Positions 16,281 to 24,616 of a DNA stretch of 63,749 bases are shown here, one piece after another. The notes beneath the pieces are model-generated. The model saw only the letters and a program-made list of their open reading frames with translations, did not search any database and had not been told where the DNA came from. Positions within the stretch are counted from its first letter, which is position 1, and each line of letters starts with the position of its first letter. A program made the position numbers and the translations under genes. Origin of the DNA: Ferruginibacter sp. (lineage in GTDB: Bacteria > Bacteroidota > Bacteroidia > Chitinophagales > Chitinophagaceae); NCBI GenBank assembly GCA_025362235.1, contig JANYGZ010000103.1, positions 1 through 63,749 of the forward strand. Reading direction: 5' to 3'.

Positions 16281-17244
16281 CATAGTACTGTCCTTGTTCA
16301 TACTGCAGCAAAATGTTTTTGCACAGAATGATAATAATAAAAAATATGAATTTGTAAAAAACAAAGCTGTCAATAAATCGTATACTGTTTCTTCATCAGA
16401 TAAATTGACTATTCAAAATTCATTTGGTGATGTTCAGGTACATACCTGGGCTAAAAACGAAATAAAAATTGATGTATCAGTAGAAGTATCGGCAAATTCA
16501 GAAGCTGTGGCACAAAAAATAATTGATGGCATTAATGTAGCCGATTCGAAAAATGGCGGAGATATTTCATATAAGACTTCTATAAAAGGTGTCAATACTT
16601 CAAAAAATGAAAAAACCACCATGAAAGTGAATTATGAAATTTCTATGCCTGCATCTAATCCTTTACGTATCAGTAACGAGTTTGGTGCAACCGTTTTACC
16701 TGATTATAAAGGGGAAGTTGAACTGACGAGTAAGTTTGGGTCCTTGACTACAGGTGATTTAAGCAATGTAAAATCAGTGGATGTTGAATTTGGTAAAGCC
16801 AATATTGAAAGTATTGTTGATGGCCCTATAAGTATAAAATACTCTTCGGCAGAAATTGGCAAACTGTCTGGTAAAATAAAACTGGATTTAGAATTTAGCA
16901 GTGCAACAAAAATTAAAATCGATAACAGCCTTACCAGTCTTGATGCAAAAGTATCCTACTCAACAATAAACCTTAGGCCTGTTGGCGATCTGCCTGCTAC
17001 CTATACTATCTCCACCAGCTTTGGAAGTTTTAAAAACAAGACCAATATAAAATTTGATAGTGATGAAAATAATGATGAGGACAAAGGCCCAAAATTTGAC
17101 CATAACTACAATGGGAAATCGGGAAGCGGGTCAATACCAATTAAATTAAATACTAGCTTTGGAAATATAATTTTAGGAGAAGCCACTGATGATGATATGA
17201 AAGATAAAGACAAGTCAAAATCCAAAACAAGGGTTACTTCATAA
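16255..17244 (+). CDS. Secreted DUF4097-like beta-helix protein
   Basis: 329 residues with a signal peptide (about 1-24, ending NVFAQ). The mature part is a succession of short strands with repeated patterns such as NSFGDVQVHTW, EFGATVLPDYKG, SKFGSLTTGDL and TSFGNIILGEA, as in DUF4097-type putative adhesins that fold into a right-handed beta-helix. The tail is rich in Lys and Asp. It is the third gene of the sigma/anti-sigma operon and could be a cell-surface sensor or an effector of the regulon; neither is shown. Confidence 0.75.
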   Translation: MKKIVKLLSIVLSLFILQQNVFAQNDNNKKYEFVKNKAVNKSYTVSSSDKLTIQNSFGDVQVHTWAKNEIKIDVSVEVSANSEAVAQKIIDGINVADSKNGGDISYKTSIKGVNTSKNEKTTMKVNYEISMPASNPLRISNEFGATVLPDYKGEVELTSKFGSLTTGDLSNVKSVDVEFGKANIESIVDGPISIKYSSAEIGKLSGKIKLDLEFSSATKIKIDNSLTSLDAKVSYSTINLRPVGDLPATYTISTSFGSFKNKTNIKFDSDENNDEDKGPKFDHNYNGKSGSGSIPIKLNTSFGNIILGEATDDDMKDKDKSKSKTRVTS

Positions 17245-17266
17245 AAACTCTTTAGCGATTAATGAT

Positions 17267-17297
17267 AAAAGGTTCGTAATTATTTACGGGCCTTTTG
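17267..17297 (+). terminator. Intrinsic terminator of the sigma factor operon
   Basis: AAAAGG-TT-CGTAA pairs with TTACG-GG-CCTTTT, giving a stem with a small internal loop followed by T residues. Confidence 0.65.
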
Positions 17298-17319
17298 TAT
17301 TTTCGGTAAAAATATTTTT

Positions 17320-17736
17320 ATGCACCATACTATAAAATTTTTATTGATAGCTGTTATGTGTACTGGTTTTTTTGCCAGTGCATCAGCCCAGGCACAGGTT
17401 AAACAATATTGGTTTGTAATGCTTACAGCAGGTAATAACCGCACCCAGGATTCAGCCACTGCCGCTAAAATACAGGAAGGCCACATGGCAAACATCAATC
17501 GTTTATATAATGAAGGTAAATTAAAAGTGGCTGGCCCATTTGGTGATGATGGCAAATGGATAGGTATTTTTATTTTTGATCCGATGGCTATCGGATGCGT
17601 AACAAAAGAAGAAGTAGAAACCTTATTAAAAACTGACCCTGCAATTGCTGCGGGAAGGCTTGCATACGATATCCATCCATGGTGGACCGCAGTAACAGGA
17701 AGTTTTGTACCTGGTAAGCCTGTAAAAAACCCCTAA
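17320..17736 (+). CDS. Secreted YciI-like domain protein
   Basis: 138 residues with a signal peptide (about 1-25, SASAQAQ) followed by a YciI-related ferredoxin-like domain: KQYWFVMLTAGNN, the HMANINRLYNEGKLKVAGPFGDDGKWIGIFIF segment and a C-terminal WW pair. Most YciI proteins are cytosolic, so export is unusual but common for this subgroup in Bacteroidota. Biochemical role unknown. Probably monocistronic, lying between the preceding terminator and the ATPase gene. Confidence 0.8.
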   Translation: MHHTIKFLLIAVMCTGFFASASAQAQVKQYWFVMLTAGNNRTQDSATAAKIQEGHMANINRLYNEGKLKVAGPFGDDGKWIGIFIFDPMAIGCVTKEEVETLLKTDPAIAAGRLAYDIHPWWTAVTGSFVPGKPVKNP

Positions 17737-17778
17737 TGGTATTGACTTTAAGCTAAAAATTCCAGATATGCAATTTTA

Positions 17779-17834
17779 TGTAAAAATGGAATTGTATTCC
17801 ATTTTTGCATATTTTTGTAAAAATGGAATTGTAT
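17779..17834 (+). promoter_or_regulatory. Promoter with triple operator-like half-sites before the DUF4143 ATPase
   Basis: The 19-bp direct repeat TGTAAAAATGGAATTGTAT occurs at 17779-17797 and 17816-17834. Between them the arms AAAAATGGAAT (17782-17792) and ATTCCATTTTT (17796-17806) form a perfect palindrome with a 3-nt centre. A -7 box TATTTTTG (17810-17817) lies between the palindrome and the third half-site, which itself overlaps the ATG at 17833. A protein bound here would cover the promoter and the translation start. Confidence 0.65.
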
Positions 17835-18987
17835 GATTGAACGGCAAATACTGTCTGATGCCAAATATACCCTTACCCAGTTCAGGGCAATTTGTATTAC
17901 CGGGCCAAGGCAAAGCGGTAAAACCACTTTAAGCAAAATGTTGTTTAAGGGTAGGCCTTATGTAAATTTTGAAAACCCGGCTCAGCAAAAAGATGCAGAT
18001 GCAGATATAGCAGCCTTTATGAAGAAATATGCAAAGGGTGCCATTTTGGATGAAGTACAAAGGGTGCCAGATGTTTTCAGGCAATTGCAGGGAATGCTGG
18101 ATAAAAATACCAAACGTGGGCAATTTATATTAACCGGCTCTAATAATTTCTTATTGCAGCAGCAAATAAGCCAATCGCTTGCGGGGCGGGCAGGTTATTT
18201 AGAGTTGTTGCCTTTGTCTTATGCCGAATTACAAAAGGCTGATTTGGCAAGTGATAATATCAATCAGCATATAATTACTGGCGGATATCCCGAAATATGG
18301 AATGAAAAACTAAACCCTTACAGATGGATGGGCGGTTATATACAAACTTATTTACAGCGGGATGTAAGGTTACTGCGAAACATCACGAATTTTTCTGCTT
18401 TTAACCGATTTGTTTTGTTGTGTGCCAATTATGCAGGGCAAATATTGAACAGGGATGAATTAGCAAAACAGGTTGGTGTGGATACCAAAACTATTTTGGC
18501 GTGGTTAGGTGTACTGGAAAGCAGCTATATAATTTATACGTTACAGCCCTGGCATAATAATTTGAACAAAAGAATTATAAAAAGCCCAAAATTGTATTTT
18601 TACGATACGGGTTTGCTTTGTTACTTATTGAATATTAACAGCCAGACAGCATTGGCAAAACATAATGGTTACGGAGCTATTTTTGAAAACTGGACAATAA
18701 CAGAAATTAAAAAGAACAGGGTAAATGCAGGTATTAACGGGGGCATGTATTATTTCAGGGATAGTGCGGGCAATGAAGTGGATTTAATCATCGAAAAGAA
18801 TAGTGAAATAATCGGCATAGAAATAAAGGCAACAAAAAAACCAGACAGCAGCCATTTTCAGGGATTAAAATACTGGCAGAAATATCAACAAAACAGCAAA
18901 AGTATATTATTGCACGGGGGTAGTAAAAATGATATAATAGATGACAGAACCGGTATTTTACCCTGGCTGGGAATTGGTAATATTTAA
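17833..18987 (+). CDS. AAA-type ATPase with DUF4143 domain
   Basis: P-loop protein with Walker A GPRQSGKTT (residues 24-32), Walker B GAILDEVQRVPD (69-80) and a sensor-like ILTGSNNFLLQ, followed by a C-terminal DUF4143 domain (about 190-350) containing the nuclease-fold-like stretch EVDLIIEKNSEIIGIEIKA. Family members are widespread, often mobile or multi-copy, and have no settled function. The ATG is embedded in the second copy of an operator-like repeat. It stands alone between a secreted YciI gene and convergent pyrF. No toxin-antitoxin or phage partner is adjacent. Confidence 0.88.
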   Translation: MIERQILSDAKYTLTQFRAICITGPRQSGKTTLSKMLFKGRPYVNFENPAQQKDADADIAAFMKKYAKGAILDEVQRVPDVFRQLQGMLDKNTKRGQFILTGSNNFLLQQQISQSLAGRAGYLELLPLSYAELQKADLASDNINQHIITGGYPEIWNEKLNPYRWMGGYIQTYLQRDVRLLRNITNFSAFNRFVLLCANYAGQILNRDELAKQVGVDTKTILAWLGVLESSYIIYTLQPWHNNLNKRIIKSPKLYFYDTGLLCYLLNINSQTALAKHNGYGAIFENWTITEIKKNRVNAGINGGMYYFRDSAGNEVDLIIEKNSEIIGIEIKATKKPDSSHFQGLKYWQKYQQNSKSILLHGGSKNDIIDDRTGILPWLGIGNI

Positions 18988-19035
18988 ATAATATTGAGCA
19001 GCATTATAACCTTTGCCCTGAAAAGAATCAGAAAA

Positions 19036-19845
19036 TCAGGCTTTGCCCAGATAAGTTGCCATCTCAGTTTGATATTGTAAAGCAATGGCTCTTGCCTCTG
19101 TAGCAAAATCTTCTTTTTCGCTGGCGTAAATAATCGCCCTGCTGGCGTTTACCAGCAGGCCACAATCCTTGTTGAGGCCATATTTACTTACATCCTGCAA
19201 ACTGCCGCCCTGGAACCCAACACCTGGTACCAGTAAAAAATGATGAGGTATTATTTTACGGATATCTTCTAATACACTCGCTTTGGTAGCGCCAATTACA
19301 AACATCAGGTTGCTTTCATTACCCCAGCTACTTACCGTTTTTAAAACTTCTTCGTATAAAAAATGATCAGCTATTTTTTTTTGTTCAAAGTCTTTACTTC
19401 CACTGTTGCTGGTTAATCCTAAAACGATGGCCCATTTATTATCAAATTCTAAAAATGGGCGAACACTGTCTTCGCCCATATAAGGTGCTACTGTTATAGA
19501 ATCAAAATTAAGTGTCTCAAAAAAAGCCTTGGCGTATTGACTGGATGTATTGCCAATATCACCCCGTTTGGCATCTGCAATAGTAAAATGTTCTTTCGGA
19601 ATATAGCTTACGGTTCTTTCCATTATATCCCATCCTTTTGCACCCAGTACTTCGTAAAAGGCTGTATTGATCTTGTATGCAACACAAAGGTCTTTTGTGG
19701 CATCAATAATCTGCCTGTTAAATTCAAATATTGCATCCGGATGGTTTTGAAGATGCTTGGGTATTTTATCAAAATCAGTATCCAATCCAACGCAGAGGTA
19801 TGATTTTTTTAATTTTATTTGTTCGATGAGTTGTTGTCTTGTCAT
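19036..19845 (-). CDS. pyrF: Orotidine 5'-phosphate decarboxylase
   Basis: Last step of UMP synthesis: decarboxylation of OMP. The active-site motif DAKRGD (residues 91-96, with Lys93) is intact, and the N-terminal LCVGLDTDFDKIP and the later VPGVGFQGG complete the barrel's phosphate-binding elements. At 269 aa it belongs to the longer (type 2) group. It is the last gene of a tight minus-strand run behind kynU, a PaiB-like gene and a small lipoprotein gene, separated from the latter by 6 nt. Confidence 0.94.
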   Translation of the reverse strand: MTRQQLIEQIKLKKSYLCVGLDTDFDKIPKHLQNHPDAIFEFNRQIIDATKDLCVAYKINTAFYEVLGAKGWDIMERTVSYIPKEHFTIADAKRGDIGNTSSQYAKAFFETLNFDSITVAPYMGEDSVRPFLEFDNKWAIVLGLTSNSGSKDFEQKKIADHFLYEEVLKTVSSWGNESNLMFVIGATKASVLEDIRKIIPHHFLLVPGVGFQGGSLQDVSKYGLNKDCGLLVNASRAIIYASEKEDFATEARAIALQYQTEMATYLGKA

Positions 19846-19851
19846 AATAAT

Positions 19852-20295
19852 TCAGTTAACATTTTTTCTCTCTTTCCATTTATTGATAGCGTCTTCAAAA
19901 AAATCTTTTATTTCTTTTCTCTTTCCTTCTACACAAACTTTAAATTGTGACTTGTCTTTTTTTGTTATGAGCATATATGGGCAATATGTAGTTCCTGCAT
20001 CATAGACTGTGTCAATAGATATAATATCTTGATAGAAAGCAGATGAAATTTCATTTTTAGCTTTATTTTTTTCGTCAATCCAATATTTCGCTAATCTTTT
20101 ATCAGTGAAAAAATTTCCCGAAACCTTATTTTTAAACTCTGAATAAAACTTATAGATAGTTTCGTCTTTATCAAGTAAATTAAGTTTTTGAATTCGCTCT
20201 ATATCCAACTCACTTAATTGTTTACCTGGCTCAATATGATTACAAGCATTTAATAAAAGAAATGATATGAGAAATAGTTTTTGGAAAACTTTCAT
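19852..20295 (-). CDS. Small lipoprotein of unknown function
   Basis: 147 residues with a lipoprotein signal (FLLLNAC, lipid-modified Cys18). The mature part is charged and begins with a helical stretch rich in Lys and Glu; it contains TTYCPYMLITKKDKSQFKVCVEGKRKEIKDFF near the end, which carries two further Cys. No family recognised. It sits between the PaiB-like gene (13 nt) and pyrF (6 nt) in the same operon, yet nothing links it to pyrimidine synthesis. Confidence 0.75.
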   Translation of the reverse strand: MKVFQKLFLISFLLLNACNHIEPGKQLSELDIERIQKLNLLDKDETIYKFYSEFKNKVSGNFFTDKRLAKYWIDEKNKAKNEISSAFYQDIISIDTVYDAGTTYCPYMLITKKDKSQFKVCVEGKRKEIKDFFEDAINKWKERKNVN

Positions 20296-20308
20296 AAATT
20301 TAATTAAT

Positions 20309-20941
20309 TCAATTAGTTCTGTTTGGAACGGTTAACTTTTCCATTTGATCTGCAATTTTTACAGAATTTTCATCACCTCTTTTTTTCAATTGTTCAATGA
20401 TGTGTATTTGCTCCTGTTGGGTTTTGTTTTGACTTAGTTTAAAAACATTATCAAGGCTTTCTATTTCTATTGTAAAACCAATAATTGCCTTTAACATTTG
20501 CATGATATATTCTTTTGGCATTTTGTTAAATGCTGCAGCAGTTTCTACGCCTTCATATTTATTGGTAACAGCTTTTATTGCTTCAAATGTTCCTTCTTCA
20601 TCTGTAAAGATTATTTTTCCTTTTGCATGAACAGTCATATAATTCCAGGTAGAAGCTTTTTGCGGATTATTGTACCAGCTTGCGCTTACATAACAATGCG
20701 GGCCATTAAAAATTACCAGTACATTTTCATTTTTAACAAATGCTTTGTGATGATCTGTGTTCTTCATCAGGTGACCAGCCAATAACATTTTGCCCTCATC
20801 AGTAACAACTATTTCTAAAGGAATATGCGTTGCCACAGGATACTGGTCTGTTAAACCGGTAATAATTGCGAAAGAATTTTCTTTCATAAAAGCAATTATT
20901 TTGTCACCGTCTTTTTCTGTAAAATAAGGAAGTTTATACAT
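20309..20941 (-). CDS. PaiB-like FMN-binding protein
   Basis: 210-residue member of the FMN_bind_2 family, founded on Bacillus PaiB, a negative regulator of sporulation and protease genes. The split-barrel flavin-binding domain is seen in MLLAGHLMKNTDHHKAF and VSASWYNNPQKASTWNYMTVHAKGK. The family is often labelled transcriptional regulator, but direct DNA binding is doubtful; a flavin-dependent role is equally possible. Its ATG overlaps the kynU stop codon (TAATG), so translation is coupled. Confidence 0.87.
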   Translation of the reverse strand: MYKLPYFTEKDGDKIIAFMKENSFAIITGLTDQYPVATHIPLEIVVTDEGKMLLAGHLMKNTDHHKAFVKNENVLVIFNGPHCYVSASWYNNPQKASTWNYMTVHAKGKIIFTDEEGTFEAIKAVTNKYEGVETAAAFNKMPKEYIMQMLKAIIGFTIEIESLDNVFKLSQNKTQQEQIHIIEQLKKRGDENSVKIADQMEKLTVPNRTN

Positions 20942-22215
20942 TAAGCAGTTTTTAAAATTTGTTGTAATGTCTCTGCAAAAATATATATTTCTTCAAAGCT
21001 ATTGTATAAAGGGACCGGTGCAACCCTTATCACGTTGGGTTCTCTCCAGTCTGCAAAAATGCCATTGGGCAGCAATGTATCAAAAACAGCTTTTGCATTT
21101 TTATGAATAGAGAGCGAAACCTGGCAACCTCTTTCATCAGGATCGGCAGGAGTAATGATTGAAAATTTTTCTTCGGGCTGGTTTATATGGTTGAGCACAA
21201 AAAACAAATATGCATTTAATGCTTTGCCCTTTGTTATTAAGTTATTGAAACCTGCATCTGCAAATATTTCCAGCGAAGCTTTGTGTGTGGCCAATAACAT
21301 CATCGGCGATGTGCTCATTGACCAGCTTTCTGCTGAGGGAGACGGTGTAAAAGTATTGCCCATTTTAAAACGGTTGGCAGCAGTGTTACCCCACCAGCCT
21401 TCCAGCCTTTTTAATTTGTTATTGTGCAAATGTTTTTGATGTACAAATGCACCTGCAATGGCACCGGGGCCACTGTTTAAATATTTATAATTGCACCAGC
21501 AGGCAAAATCAACCTGCCAATGGTGTAATTGTAAATGTATATTTCCTGCTGCATGGGCAAGGTCAAAGCCTGCATAGGCACCGGCTTTGTGTGCAGCATC
21601 GGTAATTGCTTTTATACTAAAAACCTGGCCGGTATAATAACTTACGCCGCTAAATAAAACAAGTGCAACACTATCCTTATGTGCCTCAATGGTTGCCAAT
21701 ATATCGTCGGATGTAATAAGATCTGTACCTTCTTTGGGATATACTTCGATAATGGCATCTGAGGCATTAAGACCATGTAATTTTACCTGCGATTGAAATG
21801 CGTATTGATCAGAAGGGAATGCTTTTGCTTCGCAAATAATTTTGTAACGTGTTTTTGTTGGCTGGTAAAAAGAGATCATCAGTAAATGAAGATTTACCGT
21901 TAAATGATTCATTGTGACAATTTCCTCGTTTTGTGCGCCAATAATATTGCATAAAAGCGGGGTAATTTTTTGCTGGTAATTCAGCCATGGGTCTTTGCCA
22001 AGGAAAAATCCTTCTACACCAAAATTAGCCCAGCCTTCCATGATAGTCATTACTTCATCCTGGGCAGTTTTTGGTTGCAGGCCTAATGAGTTGCCCAAAA
22101 AGTAAATGGCTTTTTTATCTTTCAGATAAGGAATGTAAAATTGCTCCCTGTAATTACTTAATGGATCATTATTATCTAAATTTTGCGCATAAGCCAACGA
22201 GAATTGATGCTGCAT
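20941..22215 (-). CDS. kynU: Kynureninase
   Basis: PLP enzyme that cleaves kynurenine to anthranilate and alanine in tryptophan breakdown. The Schiff-base lysine is in CWCNYKYLNSGPG (about residue 243), preceded by GFDLAHAAGN with the cofactor-binding Asp. The N-terminal LSNYREQFYIP and IYFLGNSLGLQP are typical. The length of 424 aa fits. First gene of the operon kynU-paiB-lipoprotein-pyrF. No other kynurenine-pathway gene is in the window, except perhaps the aminotransferase at 138 and glutaryl-CoA dehydrogenase, which acts in the lower tryptophan route. Confidence 0.93.
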   Translation of the reverse strand: MQHQFSLAYAQNLDNNDPLSNYREQFYIPYLKDKKAIYFLGNSLGLQPKTAQDEVMTIMEGWANFGVEGFFLGKDPWLNYQQKITPLLCNIIGAQNEEIVTMNHLTVNLHLLMISFYQPTKTRYKIICEAKAFPSDQYAFQSQVKLHGLNASDAIIEVYPKEGTDLITSDDILATIEAHKDSVALVLFSGVSYYTGQVFSIKAITDAAHKAGAYAGFDLAHAAGNIHLQLHHWQVDFACWCNYKYLNSGPGAIAGAFVHQKHLHNNKLKRLEGWWGNTAANRFKMGNTFTPSPSAESWSMSTSPMMLLATHKASLEIFADAGFNNLITKGKALNAYLFFVLNHINQPEEKFSIITPADPDERGCQVSLSIHKNAKAVFDTLLPNGIFADWREPNVIRVAPVPLYNSFEEIYIFAETLQQILKTA

Positions 22216-22237
22216 AAAGATGAGTTCTAATTTTTTT

Positions 22238-22353
22238 GCCGTTAAGGCGTTAAGACGTTTTTAATACTTTATAATAAAAAAATACGCTTGAAGAAACTAT
22301 ACCAAAGCCATTCGGGTGCAAACGTTTTTAAAACGTCTTAACGCCTTAACGGC
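22238..22353. repeat. Long perfect inverted repeat between kynU and the phosphodiesterase gene
   Basis: A 24-bp arm at 22238-22261 (starting GCCGTTAAGGCGTTAAG) is repeated exactly in inverse at 22330-22353, with 68 bp between. The right arm reaches the stop codon of the phosphodiesterase gene. It can form a long cruciform or RNA hairpin and may act as a terminator or be a small mobile-type element. Confidence 0.8.
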
Positions 22354-23288
22354 TAATTAAATAGATTTGGATAATCTGTAATGATTCCATCTACACCCAT
22401 CTCTTTTAATTGGTTTATTTTTTTTGCATCATTCACTGTCCACGGAATTACTTTTATATTTTGCTGATGACATTTTTCAAGTAGTAATTTAGTAACCAAT
22501 AAATAATCAGGGCTATAAATTGTTGGTATAAAACCAAGGGCTTTACTTTGGTCATCCAGCGACCGTTTATCATAAGCTTCAATCAGCATAGCTGTTTTAA
22601 TATTTGGATAATGCTGGTGAAGGTATTTAAGGGTCCTAAAATCGAAGGACTGGATGATAACATAGTTTTCCATTTTTTTTGCTATGATTACTTTCATCAG
22701 TAACTCAACAAATTCGGCAGGTTCGGGATGATAGATATTATCAGTGGCCGGCATTGTTTTGGTTTCAATATTAAAAAAGGGATAAGGCCTCTTTGCCGTG
22801 AGCATATAATTTTTAACCGAATCAAACAGGGCTGCCAAAGAAGGTTTATGAACAGCTATTTTTTGTTGTTGCGGAAACCGGGGATGAGGTTTTAAACCAA
22901 CATCCATTTTTTGACTTTCCTCAAAGGTCATTTTATAAATATTATAATTCTTCTCGTCTTTTTCATCAATAAAAGAATTGCCCGGCAGTACAGTGGTTAT
23001 TTCATGATTAAAAAATGGTTCATGCGAAAGAATAGCAACGCTGTCTTTTGTAAATGAAATATCCATTTCCAAGGTGGTAACGCTTAGGTCCAATGCTTTC
23101 AACATGGCCGGAATAGTATTTTCAGGCATTAATCCGCGACAGCCACGGTGACCCTGTTTATCAAATGAAATTACTGGCGCAGCAGGTGTTGAAGGTATTT
23201 TATTTTGACTGTTCATTTTTTTATTTGAAGAACAGGCCATCAGCACCAACAAACAATATGTTGTCATTACTTTTATTGATGATGGCAT
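22353..23288 (-). CDS. Glycerophosphodiester phosphodiesterase, lipoprotein
   Basis: Hydrolyses glycerophosphodiesters to glycerol 3-phosphate and an alcohol. The GDPD barrel starts with GHRGCRGLMPENTIPAM (catalytic His-Arg and Glu), then LEMDISFTKDSVAILSHEP (Glu, Asp and second His), and ends GVDGIITDYP. A lipoprotein signal (LVLMAC, Cys19) predicts anchoring in the envelope. The length of 311 aa is normal. Its stop codon abuts the inverted repeat at 22238-22353, which separates it from kynU. Confidence 0.9.
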   Translation of the reverse strand: MPSSIKVMTTYCLLVLMACSSNKKMNSQNKIPSTPAAPVISFDKQGHRGCRGLMPENTIPAMLKALDLSVTTLEMDISFTKDSVAILSHEPFFNHEITTVLPGNSFIDEKDEKNYNIYKMTFEESQKMDVGLKPHPRFPQQQKIAVHKPSLAALFDSVKNYMLTAKRPYPFFNIETKTMPATDNIYHPEPAEFVELLMKVIIAKKMENYVIIQSFDFRTLKYLHQHYPNIKTAMLIEAYDKRSLDDQSKALGFIPTIYSPDYLLVTKLLLEKCHQQNIKVIPWTVNDAKKINQLKEMGVDGIITDYPNLFN

Positions 23289-23347
23289 TTGAATTTGCTG
23301 TTTGATTATGATAAAACTGGTTTAAACATAATGAAATTTAAATTTCA

Positions 23348-24442
23348 CTATTCCACTAATTCCAGTATTTGCGTTGGCTCCATATTGGCATTTCTCATAG
23401 CAATACCTCGTATAGCATTTGCTGCAAAATCAAGAAATGCTTTTTTTGTAAGCTCATCATCGCTTACCATAATCGGTACACCCATATCTCCGCCTTCACG
23501 AATAGTTTGTACAATTGGTATTTGCCCCAGAAAAGGAATATCAAATTCTTCTGCCAGGTTTTTGCCTCCGTTTTTTCCAAACAGGTAATATTTATTATCA
23601 GGAAGTTCTGGTGGTGTAAAGTAACTCATGTTTTCTACCAGTCCTATTATTGGAACTTTTAATTGGGCCTGTCCAAACATGGCAATCCCTTTTTTTGCAT
23701 CAGCCAGTGCAACAGTTTGAGGTGTGGTAACTACAATAACACCAGTTACGGGTACGGTTTGTACCACGGTTAAATGAATATCGCCTGTACCCGGTGGCAT
23801 ATCAATTACCAGGTAGTCCAGTTCGCCCCAATCAACATCGCTTACAAACTGGCGGATGGCACTGCTCACCATAGGGCCACGCCAAACCACTGCTTGTTTT
23901 TCATCTACCAGTAAACCAATGCTCATCATTTTAATGCCAAATTTTTCAATCGGCACAATTAAGCCCTTACCCTCAGTTTCTTTCATCATTGGCCTGTCGC
24001 CCCTAACCCCAAACATAATATGTTGACTGGGCCCATAAATATCAGCATCCATTAAGCCTACGTTTGCACCACTTTGTGCCAATGCCAAAGCCAGGTTACT
24101 GGAAATTGTACTTTTACCCACCCCGCCCTTGCCACTCACCACCGCAATAATATTTTTCACGCCACTTAAAACTGTTTTGGCATCTTTTCGGTTACTGCTG
24201 GTATTACTGGTAAAATTTACTTTTACAATGGCCTCTTTATTTACCAACAGTTTTACTGCATTAATGCAGGCATTCATTATAAGGTCCTTTAAAGGACAAG
24301 CGGGCGTAGTTAATACAACTGTAAACGATACGTCATTTCCACTAATTGCGATATCTTTTACCATATTGAGCGTCACTAAATCCTTACCAAGGTCAGGCTC
24401 CTGTACATTGCTGAGTGCCTTTAGTATATCGTCATTTGTCAT
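23348..24442 (-). CDS. mrp: Mrp/NBP35-family iron-sulfur carrier ATPase
   Basis: Scaffold/carrier that delivers Fe-S clusters to apoproteins. An N-terminal MIP18 (DUF59) domain (about residues 1-80; VQEPDLGKDLVTLNMVKDI and TTPACPLKDLI) precedes the deviant Walker P-loop ATPase with GKGGVGKST (about 102-110), DADIYGPSQHIMFG and VIDMPPGTGD. The usual C-terminal CxxC appears to be absent (NMSYFTPPELPDNKYYLFG stands where many homologues have two Cys), a variation also seen in other Bacteroidota. A box TAATTTTG lies 35 nt upstream (24478-24485, minus). Confidence 0.9.
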   Translation of the reverse strand: MTNDDILKALSNVQEPDLGKDLVTLNMVKDIAISGNDVSFTVVLTTPACPLKDLIMNACINAVKLLVNKEAIVKVNFTSNTSSNRKDAKTVLSGVKNIIAVVSGKGGVGKSTISSNLALALAQSGANVGLMDADIYGPSQHIMFGVRGDRPMMKETEGKGLIVPIEKFGIKMMSIGLLVDEKQAVVWRGPMVSSAIRQFVSDVDWGELDYLVIDMPPGTGDIHLTVVQTVPVTGVIVVTTPQTVALADAKKGIAMFGQAQLKVPIIGLVENMSYFTPPELPDNKYYLFGKNGGKNLAEEFDIPFLGQIPIVQTIREGGDMGVPIMVSDDELTKKAFLDFAANAIRGIAMRNANMEPTQILELVE

Positions 24443-24616
24443 CGTTCAATTTTTTGTTAAAAATCCTTCTTCAACCTCAAAATTAACCATTGATGCCCTT
24501 ACTTTGTTTATTAATTAAGGAATGTTGTTATTTTTACGGGCATTTATTCTTTAACCAAAAAATACTGCGTCACATCCTTGCAAATTGGGTATGCCTGCAT
24601 CATTGAATTTTTTTGA

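Noticed and set aside
17833..18987. DUF4143 ATPase as part of a toxin-antitoxin or defence system
   Set aside because: No partner gene, toxin, nuclease or phage gene is adjacent; it stands alone between housekeeping genes.
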